From: Bacillota bacterium
GTDB lineage: Bacteria; Bacillota; Clostridia; Christensenellales; SZUA-584
Direction: 5' to 3'
Assembly (NCBI GenBank): GCA_023410595.1
Contig: JAEYPO010000025.1
Span: 1-64,000 of the forward strand
Length of the DNA stretch: 64,000 bases
Part shown: in pieces, positions 9,539 to 18,442 of the stretch
How the letters are laid out: each line of letters opens with the position of its first letter
Position numbering within the stretch: position 1 is the stretch's first letter
Notes under the pieces: generated by a model
Told to the model about the DNA's origin: nothing
Seen by the model: the letters and a program-made list of their open reading frames with translations, nothing else
The model's database searches: none
Translations under genes and position numbers: made by a program

Positions 9539-10441
9539 ATGATGCGTTCACTGTATTCCGGAGTGACCGGATTGAAAGCCCATCAGACAAAGATGGACGT
9601 TATAGGCAACAACATTTCCAACGTAAATACGGCGGGCTATAAGTCAAGCCGCGTAGTATTTCAGGACATATACAGCCAGACAGTGGCGCCCGCTTCGGCG
9701 AGCACCCCTACTACCGGCGGTACGAATCCGCAGCAGATAGGTCTCGGCGTTCAGCTTGCGACCATTGACGTGCTCGATACAGAATCGTCTTCGCAGTATA
9801 CGGGCAACACGCTCGATCTTGCCATAGACGGCGACGGGTATTTTATCATCAACGCAAGAGGCGTAGTATCATATACCCGCTCGGGCAACTTCTATACCGA
9901 CGAGGAAAATTATCTTGTTGACTCGAACGGCAACTATGTTCAGGGATGTGAAATAGACGCAAACGGCGCACCGGTATATAGGAGGCCTGTTGCCGACCCT
10001 GTTACAGGAGTTGTAACCGAGACAATATGCGCTGCCACGGACGCGGGCGCTCATCTGACCTTACAGAAGGTATTGATCGATCCCGATTATTACGACGTAT
10101 CTATCAGCAGTAACGGCCAGGTCGTCGGCCTCGATGAAGCAACGAGCCAGAGCCGCGTGCTGGGACAGCTGGTGCTCGCGACGTTCGCAAACCCGAACGG
10201 CCTTGAGAAGACGGGCAATAACGCCTACCGGCCTACGGTCAACTCGGGCGATCCGGTACTGGACACGCCGGGAGAAGGCGGAACGGGAAAACTCAACCCG
10301 GGCTCGCTGGAAATGTCCAACGTCGATCTGACGGCAGAATTTGCGGATATGATAGTCACTCAAAGAGGATTCCAGGCTAATGCAAGAATAATAACTACCA
10401 CCGACTCAATGCTCGAAGAGCTTGTTAATATGGTGAGGTAA
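9539..10441 (+). CDS. flgE: Flagellar hook protein FlgE (FlgE/F/G family)
   Basis: Rod/hook family protein. 300 residues, with the N-terminal flg_bb_rod motif (LYSGVTGLKAHQTKMDVIGN, then NISNVNTAGYK), the DLAIDGDGYFII signature near residue 95, and a C-terminal segment (LEMSNVDLTAEFADMIVTQR) typical of the family. Position after flgD and before flbD argues for FlgE, although 300 residues is short for a hook protein and close to FlgG; FlgG is the alternative. Start behind ACGGAGGA; a second ATG follows immediately. The next 70 bases carry a strong hairpin. Confidence 0.85.
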   Translation: MMRSLYSGVTGLKAHQTKMDVIGNNISNVNTAGYKSSRVVFQDIYSQTVAPASASTPTTGGTNPQQIGLGVQLATIDVLDTESSSQYTGNTLDLAIDGDGYFIINARGVVSYTRSGNFYTDEENYLVDSNGNYVQGCEIDANGAPVYRRPVADPVTGVVTETICAATDAGAHLTLQKVLIDPDYYDVSISSNGQVVGLDEATSQSRVLGQLVLATFANPNGLEKTGNNAYRPTVNSGDPVLDTPGEGGTGKLNPGSLEMSNVDLTAEFADMIVTQRGFQANARIITTTDSMLEELVNMVR

Positions 10442-10444
10442 AGA

Positions 10445-10487
10445 TTTATATGGGTCGGGAAGCCCAAGGCCTCCCGACCCATATAAA
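10445..10487 (+). promoter_or_regulatory. Strong intercistronic hairpin in the flagellar operon
   Basis: TTTATATGGGTCGGGA (10445-10460) and its perfect reverse complement (10472-10487) enclose an 11-base loop. No U-tract follows on the plus strand, so it is more likely an RNA-stability or processing element, or a partial attenuator, than a simple terminator. It separates the hook gene from flbD. Confidence 0.75.
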
Positions 10488-10511
10488 AGCATGAACTGGG
10501 GGAATTAATTA

Positions 10512-10715
10512 ATGATCAACGTTCATAGATTGAACACGGAAGAATTTTTGGTAAACTGTGAACTCATCGAGTTTGTGGAAGAGACGCCTGATACGGTAAT
10601 TTCCATGGCGTCGGGCAGAAAACTTGTCGTATCGGAAAAATGCGACGAGATAAAAAGGCTTATCATCGAATATAAGCGCCAGATATATTCCACAAGTCCG
10701 ATAGAAGACAAATAA
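10512..10715 (+). CDS. flbD: Flagellar protein FlbD (Firmicutes type)
   Basis: Small 67-residue protein of the SwrD/FlbD family found between the hook gene and motA in Firmicutes flagellar operons; the Bacillus relative is linked to motor torque. It begins MINVHRLNTEEFLVNCELIE and contains ETPDTVISMASGRKLVVSE, the typical beta-rich core. A GGGGGAA site precedes it by about ten bases. It is unrelated to the Caulobacter regulator of the same name. Confidence 0.9.
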   Translation: MINVHRLNTEEFLVNCELIEFVEETPDTVISMASGRKLVVSEKCDEIKRLIIEYKRQIYSTSPIEDK

Positions 10716-10734
10716 TTAGCTGAGGTAAAAGGCA

Positions 10735-11550
10735 TTGGAACTGACGACCCTTATAGGCATGGTATTCGGGGCAATATGTATAGTCATCTCAATTCTGCTT
10801 AACGGTGATTTGGTATCGTTTTTTGATGTTCCGTCTATTTTTATTGTGTTCGGAGGAACGATTGCTTCTACCATCATATCCTATCAAGGCAAAACGCTGA
10901 AATCGCTCAAAGATGTATGTCAAAACGCTTTTAAAAAGCGAGTGGTAGACCTGAATGAGGATATAGAGCTTATAATAAGCATCGCCAATATTGCCCGCCG
11001 CGAGGGACTGCTTGCATTGGAAGATGCCATGGCCGACCTCGATAATCCCTTCCTGAAAAAAGGCATAATGCTTATTGTGGACGGGGCGGACGCGGAACTG
11101 ATTAAGAACATACTTGAGACGGAGATCTACTTCATACAGACAAGGCACAATCAGGGACAAGCAGTAATTAACAGCATGGCGCAGTACGCTCCTGCATACG
11201 GCATGATAGGAACGCTTATTGGACTTATCGTAATGCTTCAAAACCTGGACGATCTCAATTCTCTTGGACCCGCGATGGCTGTAGCACTGGTAACAACGTT
11301 TTACGGCGTCATACTTGCGAACCTGATATTTACTCCTATTTCAAAGAAGCTTAAGGGAAAGAGCGAAGCCGAAGCGCTGCAGAAAGAGCTTTACATAGAA
11401 GGGCTGCTGTCCATACAGAACGGCGAAAATCCGAGAATTATCAGGGACAAGCTTACATCGTTCATAGCGCGCAAAGAATTAAGGAAAGAAGAAAAGGGAA
11501 AAGATCGGGATCAGGAACTGAATCCCGAAGTTAGGGAGATCACAAAATGA
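10735..11550 (+). CDS. motA: Flagellar motor stator protein MotA
   Basis: Ion-channel stator subunit whose cytoplasmic loop works against FliG. 271 residues with four membrane spans: two near the N-terminus (about 2-22 and 30-52) and two after residue 145, including APAYGMIGTLIGLIVMLQNL and LVTTFYGVILANLIFTPIS. TTG start behind GAGG. The last four bases overlap motB, so the stator pair is probably co-translated. Confidence 0.95.
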   Translation: MELTTLIGMVFGAICIVISILLNGDLVSFFDVPSIFIVFGGTIASTIISYQGKTLKSLKDVCQNAFKKRVVDLNEDIELIISIANIARREGLLALEDAMADLDNPFLKKGIMLIVDGADAELIKNILETEIYFIQTRHNQGQAVINSMAQYAPAYGMIGTLIGLIVMLQNLDDLNSLGPAMAVALVTTFYGVILANLIFTPISKKLKGKSEAEALQKELYIEGLLSIQNGENPRIIRDKLTSFIARKELRKEEKGKDRDQELNPEVREITK

Positions 11551-12341
11551 GTGAAAGGAAAAAGCCCGAAGAGCCGCAGGAGGAAGGCTCTCCCGCGTGG
11601 ATGAATACGTACGGCGATATGGTGACGCTCGTGCTCACGTTCTTCGTGCTGCTCTTTTCTTTCTCAACAATCGACAGCTCGAAATTCGCAGAGATATCAA
11701 CCTCATTGTCCGGCATGAGAATTATAGCCATACCCGCTCTGGATCCCGATGCACCCGATAAGAATGAAGGCGAGATTAAAGGCAAATTCGTGCTTACATC
11801 GTCTTCGTCGAGTGCAATAGAAGTAGAACTGCCCGGGGGCGAAACGGGAATGACGGCAGATGAGATAAACAAAAGCTTCAACGAGATGTATGAAAAGATC
11901 AAGAGTCACATAGAAGAGAATAACCTGGGCGGTATACTGGATCTTAAATATGTCGATGAATTCACTGTGCTCCTGCGCATGTCCGACTCGGCGTTTTTCG
12001 ATTCGGGCAGCGCTAACCTGCGCGAAGACGCGCAGGCCATATTGCAGGAAGTATGCGCAATATTGGTTGAGTACTCTGAGCTTATAAGAAAGATAAGAGT
12101 TGAAGGGTATACGGACAATGTGCCGATGAGTAGCGGAAAATTTCAGGATAACTGGGATCTTTCCGTGGGAAGGGCAACGAATGTCGTAAGGTATCTTACA
12201 AAGGCCACCGCCCTTGAACCTTCGCTGTTCGTGCCGGCCGGTCATGGCGAGTTCAGCCCGATTGCGGACAACAGCACCGACGAAGGCAGAGCGATGAACA
12301 GGCGCGTCGATTTTGTCATAGAGAGCATTCTCAAAAAGTGA
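11547..12341 (+). CDS. motB: Flagellar motor stator protein MotB
   Basis: Stator subunit that anchors the MotA/B complex to peptidoglycan. 264 residues: one N-terminal membrane span with the conserved ion-carrying aspartate at D24 (YGDMVTLVLTFFVLLFSFS), a linker, and a C-terminal OmpA-like peptidoglycan-binding domain (VEGYTDNVPMSSGKFQDNWD then LSVGRATNVVRYL). Start overlaps the motA stop as ATGA. The ion used (proton or sodium) cannot be decided by eye. Confidence 0.95.
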   Translation: MSERKKPEEPQEEGSPAWMNTYGDMVTLVLTFFVLLFSFSTIDSSKFAEISTSLSGMRIIAIPALDPDAPDKNEGEIKGKFVLTSSSSSAIEVELPGGETGMTADEINKSFNEMYEKIKSHIEENNLGGILDLKYVDEFTVLLRMSDSAFFDSGSANLREDAQAILQEVCAILVEYSELIRKIRVEGYTDNVPMSSGKFQDNWDLSVGRATNVVRYLTKATALEPSLFVPAGHGEFSPIADNSTDEGRAMNRRVDFVIESILKK

Positions 12342-12348
12342 GGACAGT

Positions 12349-12750
12349 ATGAAAAAGAAAATTGCAATAATAGTTGTTATAGCGTTGGTTGTGGTAGGAG
12401 CGGCAGCATACTTTCTGCTCTTTTCCGGCCCTGCGGAGCCCAAAAGCGGCTTCTATACGCCGGGGGATTACTTTGTTACCAATATAAAGGACAGCGAGCG
12501 CCTCGTTAAAGTCACGCTCGTACTTGGTATTTCCACTCCTGACTTAGTAAAAGCGCAGGAGCAGCTGACGGAAATCAATCATGTGATAAGGGACATCATA
12601 GTTTTTTCTCTGCGCGAGAAGACGGAAGACGACCTTCGTTCGGACAGTATAAAGGAAACGCTTAATAAGGAACTGGTCAAAAAGTTGAACGAGGGGCTGG
12701 GGATAGATTATATCACCACCATCTATTTTAACGATTTTGTGATACAATAG
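12349..12750 (+). CDS. fliL: Flagellar basal body-associated protein FliL
   Basis: Single-pass membrane protein that surrounds the stator and supports motor function. 133 residues: membrane span at about 5-24 (IAIIVVIALVVVGAAAYFLL) and a small extracytoplasmic domain with the expected KVTLVLGISTPDLVKAQ and a C-terminal ITTIYFNDFVIQ. Starts seven bases after motB. Size and position fit FliL well. Confidence 0.9.
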   Translation: MKKKIAIIVVIALVVVGAAAYFLLFSGPAEPKSGFYTPGDYFVTNIKDSERLVKVTLVLGISTPDLVKAQEQLTEINHVIRDIIVFSLREKTEDDLRSDSIKETLNKELVKKLNEGLGIDYITTIYFNDFVIQ

Positions 12751-12804
12751 CATTTAAACCCGCCCTTGTAACAATTAAGGGCTACCCCGCGAAGGAGAAA
12801 CACA

Positions 12805-13815
12805 TTGTCGAATATATTGTCTCAAAACGAAATAGATGAGCTGCTAAGCGTACTTGCCTCGGGGCAGGATATGGCTGCGGAAGATACGTCTGACGATGAA
12901 GCCAAGATCATAAAGTCTTACGATTTCAGGACGGCGAACAAGTTTCCGAAAGACCAGATGCGTACGCTGCATTTTATATACGATAATTTTGCCAGTCGGC
13001 TGTCAACGTACCTTTCGGGTACGCTCAGAGCGCCTTGCGAGGTAGAGGTTATATCTATAGAAGAGCAAACGTATTCCGAACTGAGCAACTCGATGCCGAC
13101 GCCTGTTATAGTATCAATAATAAACATGCCGCCGCTTCAGGGGTCTGTGTTGTTTGAGATATCGCCTATAATAGCGTATGAGATTATAAGCCGTCTGCTT
13201 GGCGGAACAGGCCAGTTCGACAATACGGACAAGCCGTTTACAGAGATTGAGATATCCATCATGGACCGCATCATCAGAAGAATACTGCAGCTGATGAACG
13301 AGGCCTGGGAAAAGATTAATAAGGTTACCGCGACGCTGGACAGGATCGAAACGAGTTCGCAGTATGTGCAGATAGTATCATCGAACGAGCCTATTGCCAT
13401 AATCACGATGAACGTAAAGATCGGCAAGGTGGAGGATATCATTAACCTTTGCATACCGCACGTAGCGATACAGCCGATTGCGAAATCGCTTGTGATGAAA
13501 GCGTGGTATTCGGATAAGAGCGTAATACGCAGCGGGGATGAAAAGAAGAACTACGAGTCGCGCCTCGCTGGGATACATCTTTCGCTGCAGGCCATATTCA
13601 ACCCCACAAACGCAACGGTGGGAGAGATACTCGGAACGCAGGTCGGAGACGTGATACGCGTCGACCACACAATAAACGAACCTATTACTATAAAAGTTGA
13701 GCATATACCCAAGTTCAAAGGAGCAATAGGATTACAGGCAAGCAACTACGCCGTGCAGATACAGGAGATACTTAAGGAGGAGACGGTGAATGAATATGCA
13801 GACATCATTGAATGA
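12805..13815 (+). CDS. fliM: Flagellar motor switch protein FliM
   Basis: Middle C-ring protein that binds phosphorylated CheY. 336 residues: the N-terminal CheY-binding peptide (LSQNEIDELL) is present, followed by the CheC-like middle domain (YDFRTANKFPKDQMRTLHFI onwards) and a C-terminal SpoA/FliN-like domain. The TTG start follows GAAGGAGA. The gene overlaps fliY by 26 bases, so the two C-ring proteins are translationally linked. The intact CheY-binding peptide implies that a chemotaxis system exists elsewhere. Confidence 0.95.
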   Translation: MSNILSQNEIDELLSVLASGQDMAAEDTSDDEAKIIKSYDFRTANKFPKDQMRTLHFIYDNFASRLSTYLSGTLRAPCEVEVISIEEQTYSELSNSMPTPVIVSIINMPPLQGSVLFEISPIIAYEIISRLLGGTGQFDNTDKPFTEIEISIMDRIIRRILQLMNEAWEKINKVTATLDRIETSSQYVQIVSSNEPIAIITMNVKIGKVEDIINLCIPHVAIQPIAKSLVMKAWYSDKSVIRSGDEKKNYESRLAGIHLSLQAIFNPTNATVGEILGTQVGDVIRVDHTINEPITIKVEHIPKFKGAIGLQASNYAVQIQEILKEETVNEYADIIE

Positions 13816-14863
13816 GGGGAATAATATGGATCCTGAAATAAAAGACAATATAACGCTTAGCGAAGAGGAGAAAGACGCGCTCGGCGAAATAGGCAATATC
13901 TGCATGGGTACATCCGCTACGACGCTGTCTATGCTGCTTGGCAAGAGAGTTGTTATAACTACGCCCAAGGTGAGCATAAGCAGGGGGAACGAATATCTTG
14001 ATGACTATGAAAAACCCGTAGTGCTAACCGAAGTTCAATATACGGAAGGGATAGACGGAGGGAACTCGTTTCTCATAAAGAAAGAGGACGCGCTGCTTAT
14101 TACAAGCCTGCTGATGGGAAGCGACCCAAGCGACGGCGTAAGCGAAGAGATGGAAGAATACTATTTGAGCGCGATAAGCGAAGTAATGAACCAGATGGTA
14201 GGCTCGTCTTCCACCGCACTTGCTACCGCGCTGCATGTTCAGGTTAATATATCTCCGCCCGTTATCAAGGAGCTGACGGACGATGAAAAGAACGAGAGAC
14301 GGCATTCCGGCGAAGTATCTATTATCATAAGCTTCAGGATGGAAATAGAGGACCTGCTGGTAAGCAATATAATGCAGATAATGCCGTTCGATTTCGGTAA
14401 AAGGCTTGTGAGCTCGCTTTATGGCGAAGCGGAACCGGTACGGCAGCCAAGCGTTCCGGATAATATAATCAATAACAAGGAAAGCGTGGGTTTAGTTATG
14501 GATACGGATGCTAATATAAACGCTTACAATGAGAAGAGCAAAAAGGATGTTAATCTTAAGGAGGTTAAATTCCAGTCGTTTGACACCTCGAAATACGGAC
14601 AAACGATGACGGGAAATAACATCGACCTCATAATTGATGTGCCCCTTCAGGTTACCGTGGTTCTTGGCAAGACCAAGAAAAACATCAGAGAAATACTTGA
14701 GCTCGGCATGGGGTCGGTCATAGTGCTCGACCGTCTTGCAGGCGAAATGGTGGACGTGCTTGTAAACGGTAAAATATTCGCGCGCGGGGAAGTGGTCGTA
14801 ATAAACGACAATTACGGCGTGCGTATAACGGAATTGACGGAAGCGAGCCAGGTCAAGTCATAA
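13790..14863 (+). CDS. fliY: Flagellar motor switch phosphatase FliY
   Basis: Firmicutes C-ring protein combining a CheC-type CheY-P phosphatase region with a FliN domain. 357 residues: CheC-like segment from about 25 to 200 with DALGEIGNICMGTSATTLSM, a short linker, and the C-terminal SpoA/FliN domain (NIDLIIDVPLQVTVVLGKTK onwards, about 275-350). AAGGAGGAG precedes the ATG, which lies inside the end of fliM. It is the last gene of the operon; fliP, fliQ, fliR, flhB and flhA do not follow. Confidence 0.93.
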   Translation: MNMQTSLNEGNNMDPEIKDNITLSEEEKDALGEIGNICMGTSATTLSMLLGKRVVITTPKVSISRGNEYLDDYEKPVVLTEVQYTEGIDGGNSFLIKKEDALLITSLLMGSDPSDGVSEEMEEYYLSAISEVMNQMVGSSSTALATALHVQVNISPPVIKELTDDEKNERRHSGEVSIIISFRMEIEDLLVSNIMQIMPFDFGKRLVSSLYGEAEPVRQPSVPDNIINNKESVGLVMDTDANINAYNEKSKKDVNLKEVKFQSFDTSKYGQTMTGNNIDLIIDVPLQVTVVLGKTKKNIREILELGMGSVIVLDRLAGEMVDVLVNGKIFARGEVVVINDNYGVRITELTEASQVKS

Positions 14864-14889
14864 GAAAAAGCATAAACACAGAACTTAAA

Positions 14890-15099
14890 GACTGGCAATA
14901 GTCAGCCTCAGCTTACTGACAAGCACTCTGTATTGAAAACATCTCGTAAAATATTAAAGCGAAGGCCGCTGGAAAGTCCCGGATACAAGGCATTTCGAGC
15001 ATTGCGATGCAAGCGTAGCAGCGCTACGCTGAGTAACAAGCGGAAAATAACGCAGTAGATGGGCTTTATCAGCGGCTTGAGACTGGCAATAGCCAGCCT
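14890..15099. repeat. Structured repeat element after fliY, flanked by duplicated hairpin
   Basis: GACTGGCAATAGTCAGCCT (14890-14908) recurs with one change at 15081-15099. Between them, GAAGGCCGCTGGAAAGTCCC (14961-14980) pairs imperfectly with 15061-15079, around a central perfect hairpin AGCGTAGC-AGC-GCTACGCT (15012-15030). The arrangement looks like a MITE-like insertion or a structured RNA inside a duplicated terminator. No protein frame is credible here. Confidence 0.55.
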
Positions 15100-15104
15100 T
15101 TTTT
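15083..15104 (+). terminator. Terminator of the fliF-fliY operon
   Basis: CTGGC-AATA-GCCAG followed by CC and six T (15099-15104). The near copy at 14892-14905 lacks the T run. It is the last likely stop signal before the GH1 gene. Confidence 0.65.
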
Positions 15105-15167
15105 GTTTATTAATCAGCCGGCATATACTGTATCGACTGATAGATACCACTATTATCCTTGTTGTGT

Positions 15168-15173
15168 TATAAT
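15168..15173 (+). promoter_or_regulatory. Possible -10 box of the GH1 gene
   Basis: TATAAT lies 31 bases before the GH1 start, but no convincing -35 hexamer occurs 16-19 bases upstream, so only the -10 is supported. Confidence 0.35.
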
Positions 15174-15203
15174 ATATAAAAAAATACGGGGGGGAGCGGG
15201 CAT

Positions 15204-16502
15204 ATGTCTTTTATGCTGAAAGACGATATGCAGCTGGGGGTTGCGTCGGCTGCTACGCAGATAGAAGGCGGGAACAGGCAAAACAGCTGGTACGAGTGGT
15301 ATGCAAACGGGCATATAAAAGACGGCTCAGACCCTTCCGTTGCGAATATGCACTATGAACGTTTTGCCGAAGACGCTCAGATTATGCATGATATGGGCAT
15401 AAAGCATTACCGTCTCGGCATAGAATGGGCAAGGCTCGAACCCGAAAGGGGCGTATTTAACGAAGCCGGGTTCCGCCATTACCGTGAAGAGCTGCTGCTC
15501 TTAAGGCAGCTCGGCATAGAACCTCTTTTAACTATCCATCACTTTACTAATCCCTTGTGGTTTGAAAACATGGGAGCGTTCGAAAACCGCGCCTCGGTGG
15601 GCATATTTCTTGATTTTGTAAAAAAAGTCACGGAAGAGTTTGGCGATATCGTGGCCGAATACATAACGATAAACGAGCCTAACGTATACGCCGTATTCGG
15701 GTTTTTCTTCGGCGACTGGCCTCCGGGCAAAAAATCGTTCGGCGCGACTATACGCGTGCTCAACAATATGTGCGAGTGCCACATAAAAGCATATGAGCTC
15801 ATACACAGCGTACGCCGCGGCATGGGCAGGGAAGATACGAAAGTCAGCTACGCGCACCATATGCGCGTATTCGATCCAAAAAGCAAGGCAAACCTGTGGC
15901 ACCGTATCTGTACCTCTCTGATGCGCCGCGTTTTCCAGGTAAGCATTTCAAAGTCGTTTCTTACAGGGCGGGCGTGCTTCCCGCTTCGGGGTGTTAAAGG
16001 GAAAAAAGGCCTTTACTGCGATTTCCACGCTGTAAACTACTACAGCCGCTCGGCGGTGGCAGGCTTTAGGGAGGAGTATTTTAACGGTGTGCCGGTAAAC
16101 GATCTCGGCTGGGAGATCTACCCTTGGGGTATCGTACAAAACTCCCGCGAGCTGTATAAGCTGGCTCAGCTTCCCGTATATATAACCGAAAACGGCACGT
16201 GCGACAACGCCGACTCATACAGGAGGCGCTACATATATGAACACTTAAAGGCTCTTTCGGAAAGCGAACTCCCAGTAAAACGCTATTACCACTGGTGCTT
16301 TACCGACAATTTCGAATGGCTCGAAGGATTTTCGGCGAGGTTTGGGCTGGTGTATGTAGACTATTACACGCAGCGGCGCACCATAAAGCGCAGCGGACAA
16401 TTTTTCAGCAAGATGATAGAAAATCGCGGCGTTACAAAGGAGATGTACGACGAGTACTGCGCCGTGGATTATAAGACAAATGAGACCTCCGGCAAACCTT
16501 AA
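15204..16502 (+). CDS. Glycoside hydrolase family 1 beta-glycosidase
   Basis: Cytoplasmic retaining beta-glycosidase, likely acting on beta-glucosides or beta-galactosides brought in by the adjacent symporter. 432 residues, normal for GH1. The acid/base glutamate is E158 in TINEPNVY and the nucleophile E329 in ITENGTCDN; the early WYEW and GIEWARLEPERG segments are also typical. There is no signal peptide. GGGGGGAG precedes the ATG. Whether it is a phospho-beta-glycosidase cannot be settled by eye, but the non-PTS transporter next door argues for unphosphorylated substrates. Confidence 0.9.
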   Translation: MSFMLKDDMQLGVASAATQIEGGNRQNSWYEWYANGHIKDGSDPSVANMHYERFAEDAQIMHDMGIKHYRLGIEWARLEPERGVFNEAGFRHYREELLLLRQLGIEPLLTIHHFTNPLWFENMGAFENRASVGIFLDFVKKVTEEFGDIVAEYITINEPNVYAVFGFFFGDWPPGKKSFGATIRVLNNMCECHIKAYELIHSVRRGMGREDTKVSYAHHMRVFDPKSKANLWHRICTSLMRRVFQVSISKSFLTGRACFPLRGVKGKKGLYCDFHAVNYYSRSAVAGFREEYFNGVPVNDLGWEIYPWGIVQNSRELYKLAQLPVYITENGTCDNADSYRRRYIYEHLKALSESELPVKRYYHWCFTDNFEWLEGFSARFGLVYVDYYTQRRTIKRSGQFFSKMIENRGVTKEMYDEYCAVDYKTNETSGKP

Positions 16503-16598
16503 GGAGCGTTATATATTTTTATTAAACCCGGTTGTTTATGTTTCTAATAATGCCTCTTTATACAATGCTAGAAAGGGGCAAATATAAAGGAGGATAAG

Positions 16599-17978
16599 AT
16601 GGGGTCGTATTATACGCGGAACAAGTGGTTTTTCGGTTTGGGTACTATCGGCAGGGACATGTTTTATACGCTGCTGAGCATATACTTTCTTACGTTCATG
16701 ACCGAGGTGCTTGACCTGTCAAATGAGATGCTTGCTCTAACGGGCAGCGTACTGGCGGTTTTGCGGATATTCGATGCGTTCAACGATCCGCTTATGGGTG
16801 TAATCGTGGACAATACAAACTCCCGCTGGGGCAAATTCAAGCCCGCAATACTTATAGGGGCACTTACGAGCTCCGTATTCCTTATACTGTTATTCACCGA
16901 CCTCTGGTCTTCTTCTTCGCTTTATCTGCTGTTCTTTATACTGCTTTACCTTGCGTGGGACGTGACGTACGGCCTTAACGATATCGCGTACTGGTCTATG
17001 CTTCCCGCACTTACGCTCGAACAGAATCAGCGTGAAAAGATAGGCGCTTTTGCAAGGATTTGGGCTAACATAGGCATGTATATCGTTGTGGTCGGGATAA
17101 TACCCATAACGGGCATGCTTGAGGGCGTTGTCGGAGGGGCCAAGCAGGCCTGGCTTGTTTTTGCGGTGGCCGTTTCCGTTCTTATGATAGGGTTCCAGCT
17201 GTTTACTCTGTTGGGCGTCAAGGAAAACAGGAGCATATTTAAAAAAGAAGAGAAGACGACGCTGCGCGGCATGTTTAAGGCGATATTCAAAAACGATCAG
17301 CTACTGTTTACGGTTATCGCAATGGGGCTGTTTTCCATAGGCTATACTACGACGGCGGAGTTCGGCACGTATTACTTCATATATGCCTACGGCGACAAGG
17401 ACGCATATTCCACGTTTACTTTGATACTCGGCATTTCGCAGATAATAGCGTTGCTGGCGTTTCCGTATTTCAGCAAACGCTTTACGCGCAGGCAGCTTTA
17501 TACGAGCTCCACTGTTATAGTGATCGCCGCTTACCTGCTGTTCTTCTTTACGCCTATGAACATGATACCGATAGGCATAGCCGGAGTGCTGCTGTTCGTC
17601 GGCGAGGGGTTCATTCAGATACTTATGCTTATGTTCCTCACCGATACGATAGAGTATGGCCAATGGAAATCCGGCAAGCGCAATGAGGCGGTCACGTTCT
17701 CGGTGCAGCCGCTTATCAACAAGCTCGGGTCTGCCATAGCGACGCTCGTCATAACGTGGACGCTCATCATATCCGGCATAAACGACGCGGATACGAAGGG
17801 CATAGCCGTTACATCGGAAGGGATAACCGTATTGAAGACGTCTATGTTTTTAATACCTCTTGTTTGCATAATCGTGGGATATTTCGTATACCGTTTTAAA
17901 TACAAGATAGATAAAAAGTTCTATGACCAGATAGTAACCGACCTTGCCTCAAGAGGCGATATCAAAGAAGTAAAATAA
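16599..17978 (+). CDS. GPH-family sugar:cation symporter (MFS)
   Basis: Twelve-span membrane transporter of the glycoside-pentoside-hexuronide family (melibiose carrier type). 459 residues; the N-terminal segment has LSIYFLTFMTEVLDLS followed by the family motif around FDAFNDPLMGVIVDNTNSRWGKFKP, which forms the cation-site/loop region. AAAGGAGGA lies just before the ATG. It follows the GH1 gene by 97 bases on the same strand, so the likely cargo is a beta-glycoside; an alpha-galactoside for the convergent GH36 enzyme is the other possibility. Confidence 0.88.
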   Translation: MGSYYTRNKWFFGLGTIGRDMFYTLLSIYFLTFMTEVLDLSNEMLALTGSVLAVLRIFDAFNDPLMGVIVDNTNSRWGKFKPAILIGALTSSVFLILLFTDLWSSSSLYLLFFILLYLAWDVTYGLNDIAYWSMLPALTLEQNQREKIGAFARIWANIGMYIVVVGIIPITGMLEGVVGGAKQAWLVFAVAVSVLMIGFQLFTLLGVKENRSIFKKEEKTTLRGMFKAIFKNDQLLFTVIAMGLFSIGYTTTAEFGTYYFIYAYGDKDAYSTFTLILGISQIIALLAFPYFSKRFTRRQLYTSSTVIVIAAYLLFFFTPMNMIPIGIAGVLLFVGEGFIQILMLMFLTDTIEYGQWKSGKRNEAVTFSVQPLINKLGSAIATLVITWTLIISGINDADTKGIAVTSEGITVLKTSMFLIPLVCIIVGYFVYRFKYKIDKKFYDQIVTDLASRGDIKEVK

Positions 17979-18014
17979 GTGCTTGTTTGTTCTTGCAGTA
18001 GGAGTGTGTTTTAC

Positions 18015-18043
18015 GGGGCCGTATTGTTTGCGGCTCCTTTTTT
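18015..18043 (+). terminator. Terminator after the symporter gene
   Basis: GGGGCCG (18015-18021), nine-base loop, CGGCTCC (18031-18037), then six T. One G-T wobble in the stem. It lies 37 bases beyond the stop. Confidence 0.8.
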
Positions 18044-18133
18044 GTTATCGTAAAAAGAACCACACGCTAAGCGTATGTTAATAATAAACAAACAGAATTT
18101 TGATGTATAAAGGGAAAACATAGTTTAACCAAT

Positions 18134-18354
18134 TTAAAGATTCTTCGCTTGTACTCAGAATCATCATGCGCTATCCGCATCATAAAAAAACGAATACTAT
18201 CTAAAATAGCCGGAACAACACAGGGGTTGTTCCCTACAAATTATCGTTATTATGTATTCATAGCAATGACAGAAGTAACTGATACCTTAGAACAGGCTTT
18301 AATGACATAAGTTCATATGTCATTCAGAGGACCGAAGGGACGAAGAATCTTAAC
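18134..18354. repeat. Intergenic repeat cluster between convergent genes
   Basis: TTTAAAGATTCTTCG (18134-18148) is matched in inverted form by CGAAGAATCTTAA (18342-18354), bounding about 220 bases. Inside are a perfect hairpin GGAACAAC-N6-GTTGTTCC (18212-18233) and a second perfect stem AATGACATA/TATGTCATT (18301-18324). From memory, such AAGATTCTTCG and ACAGGGGTTGTTCC strings are common dispersed intergenic repeats in gut Firmicutes, but this was not checked. No gene is seen in 18044-18442. Confidence 0.55.
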
Positions 18355-18442
18355 CCAATTTGGCTGATAATATGCCGTTAGACTATCAAGCAGGAGTCTC
18401 TTATAGGGTTAAAGAAAGCCCTATTGATAAGGTAGATGATTA

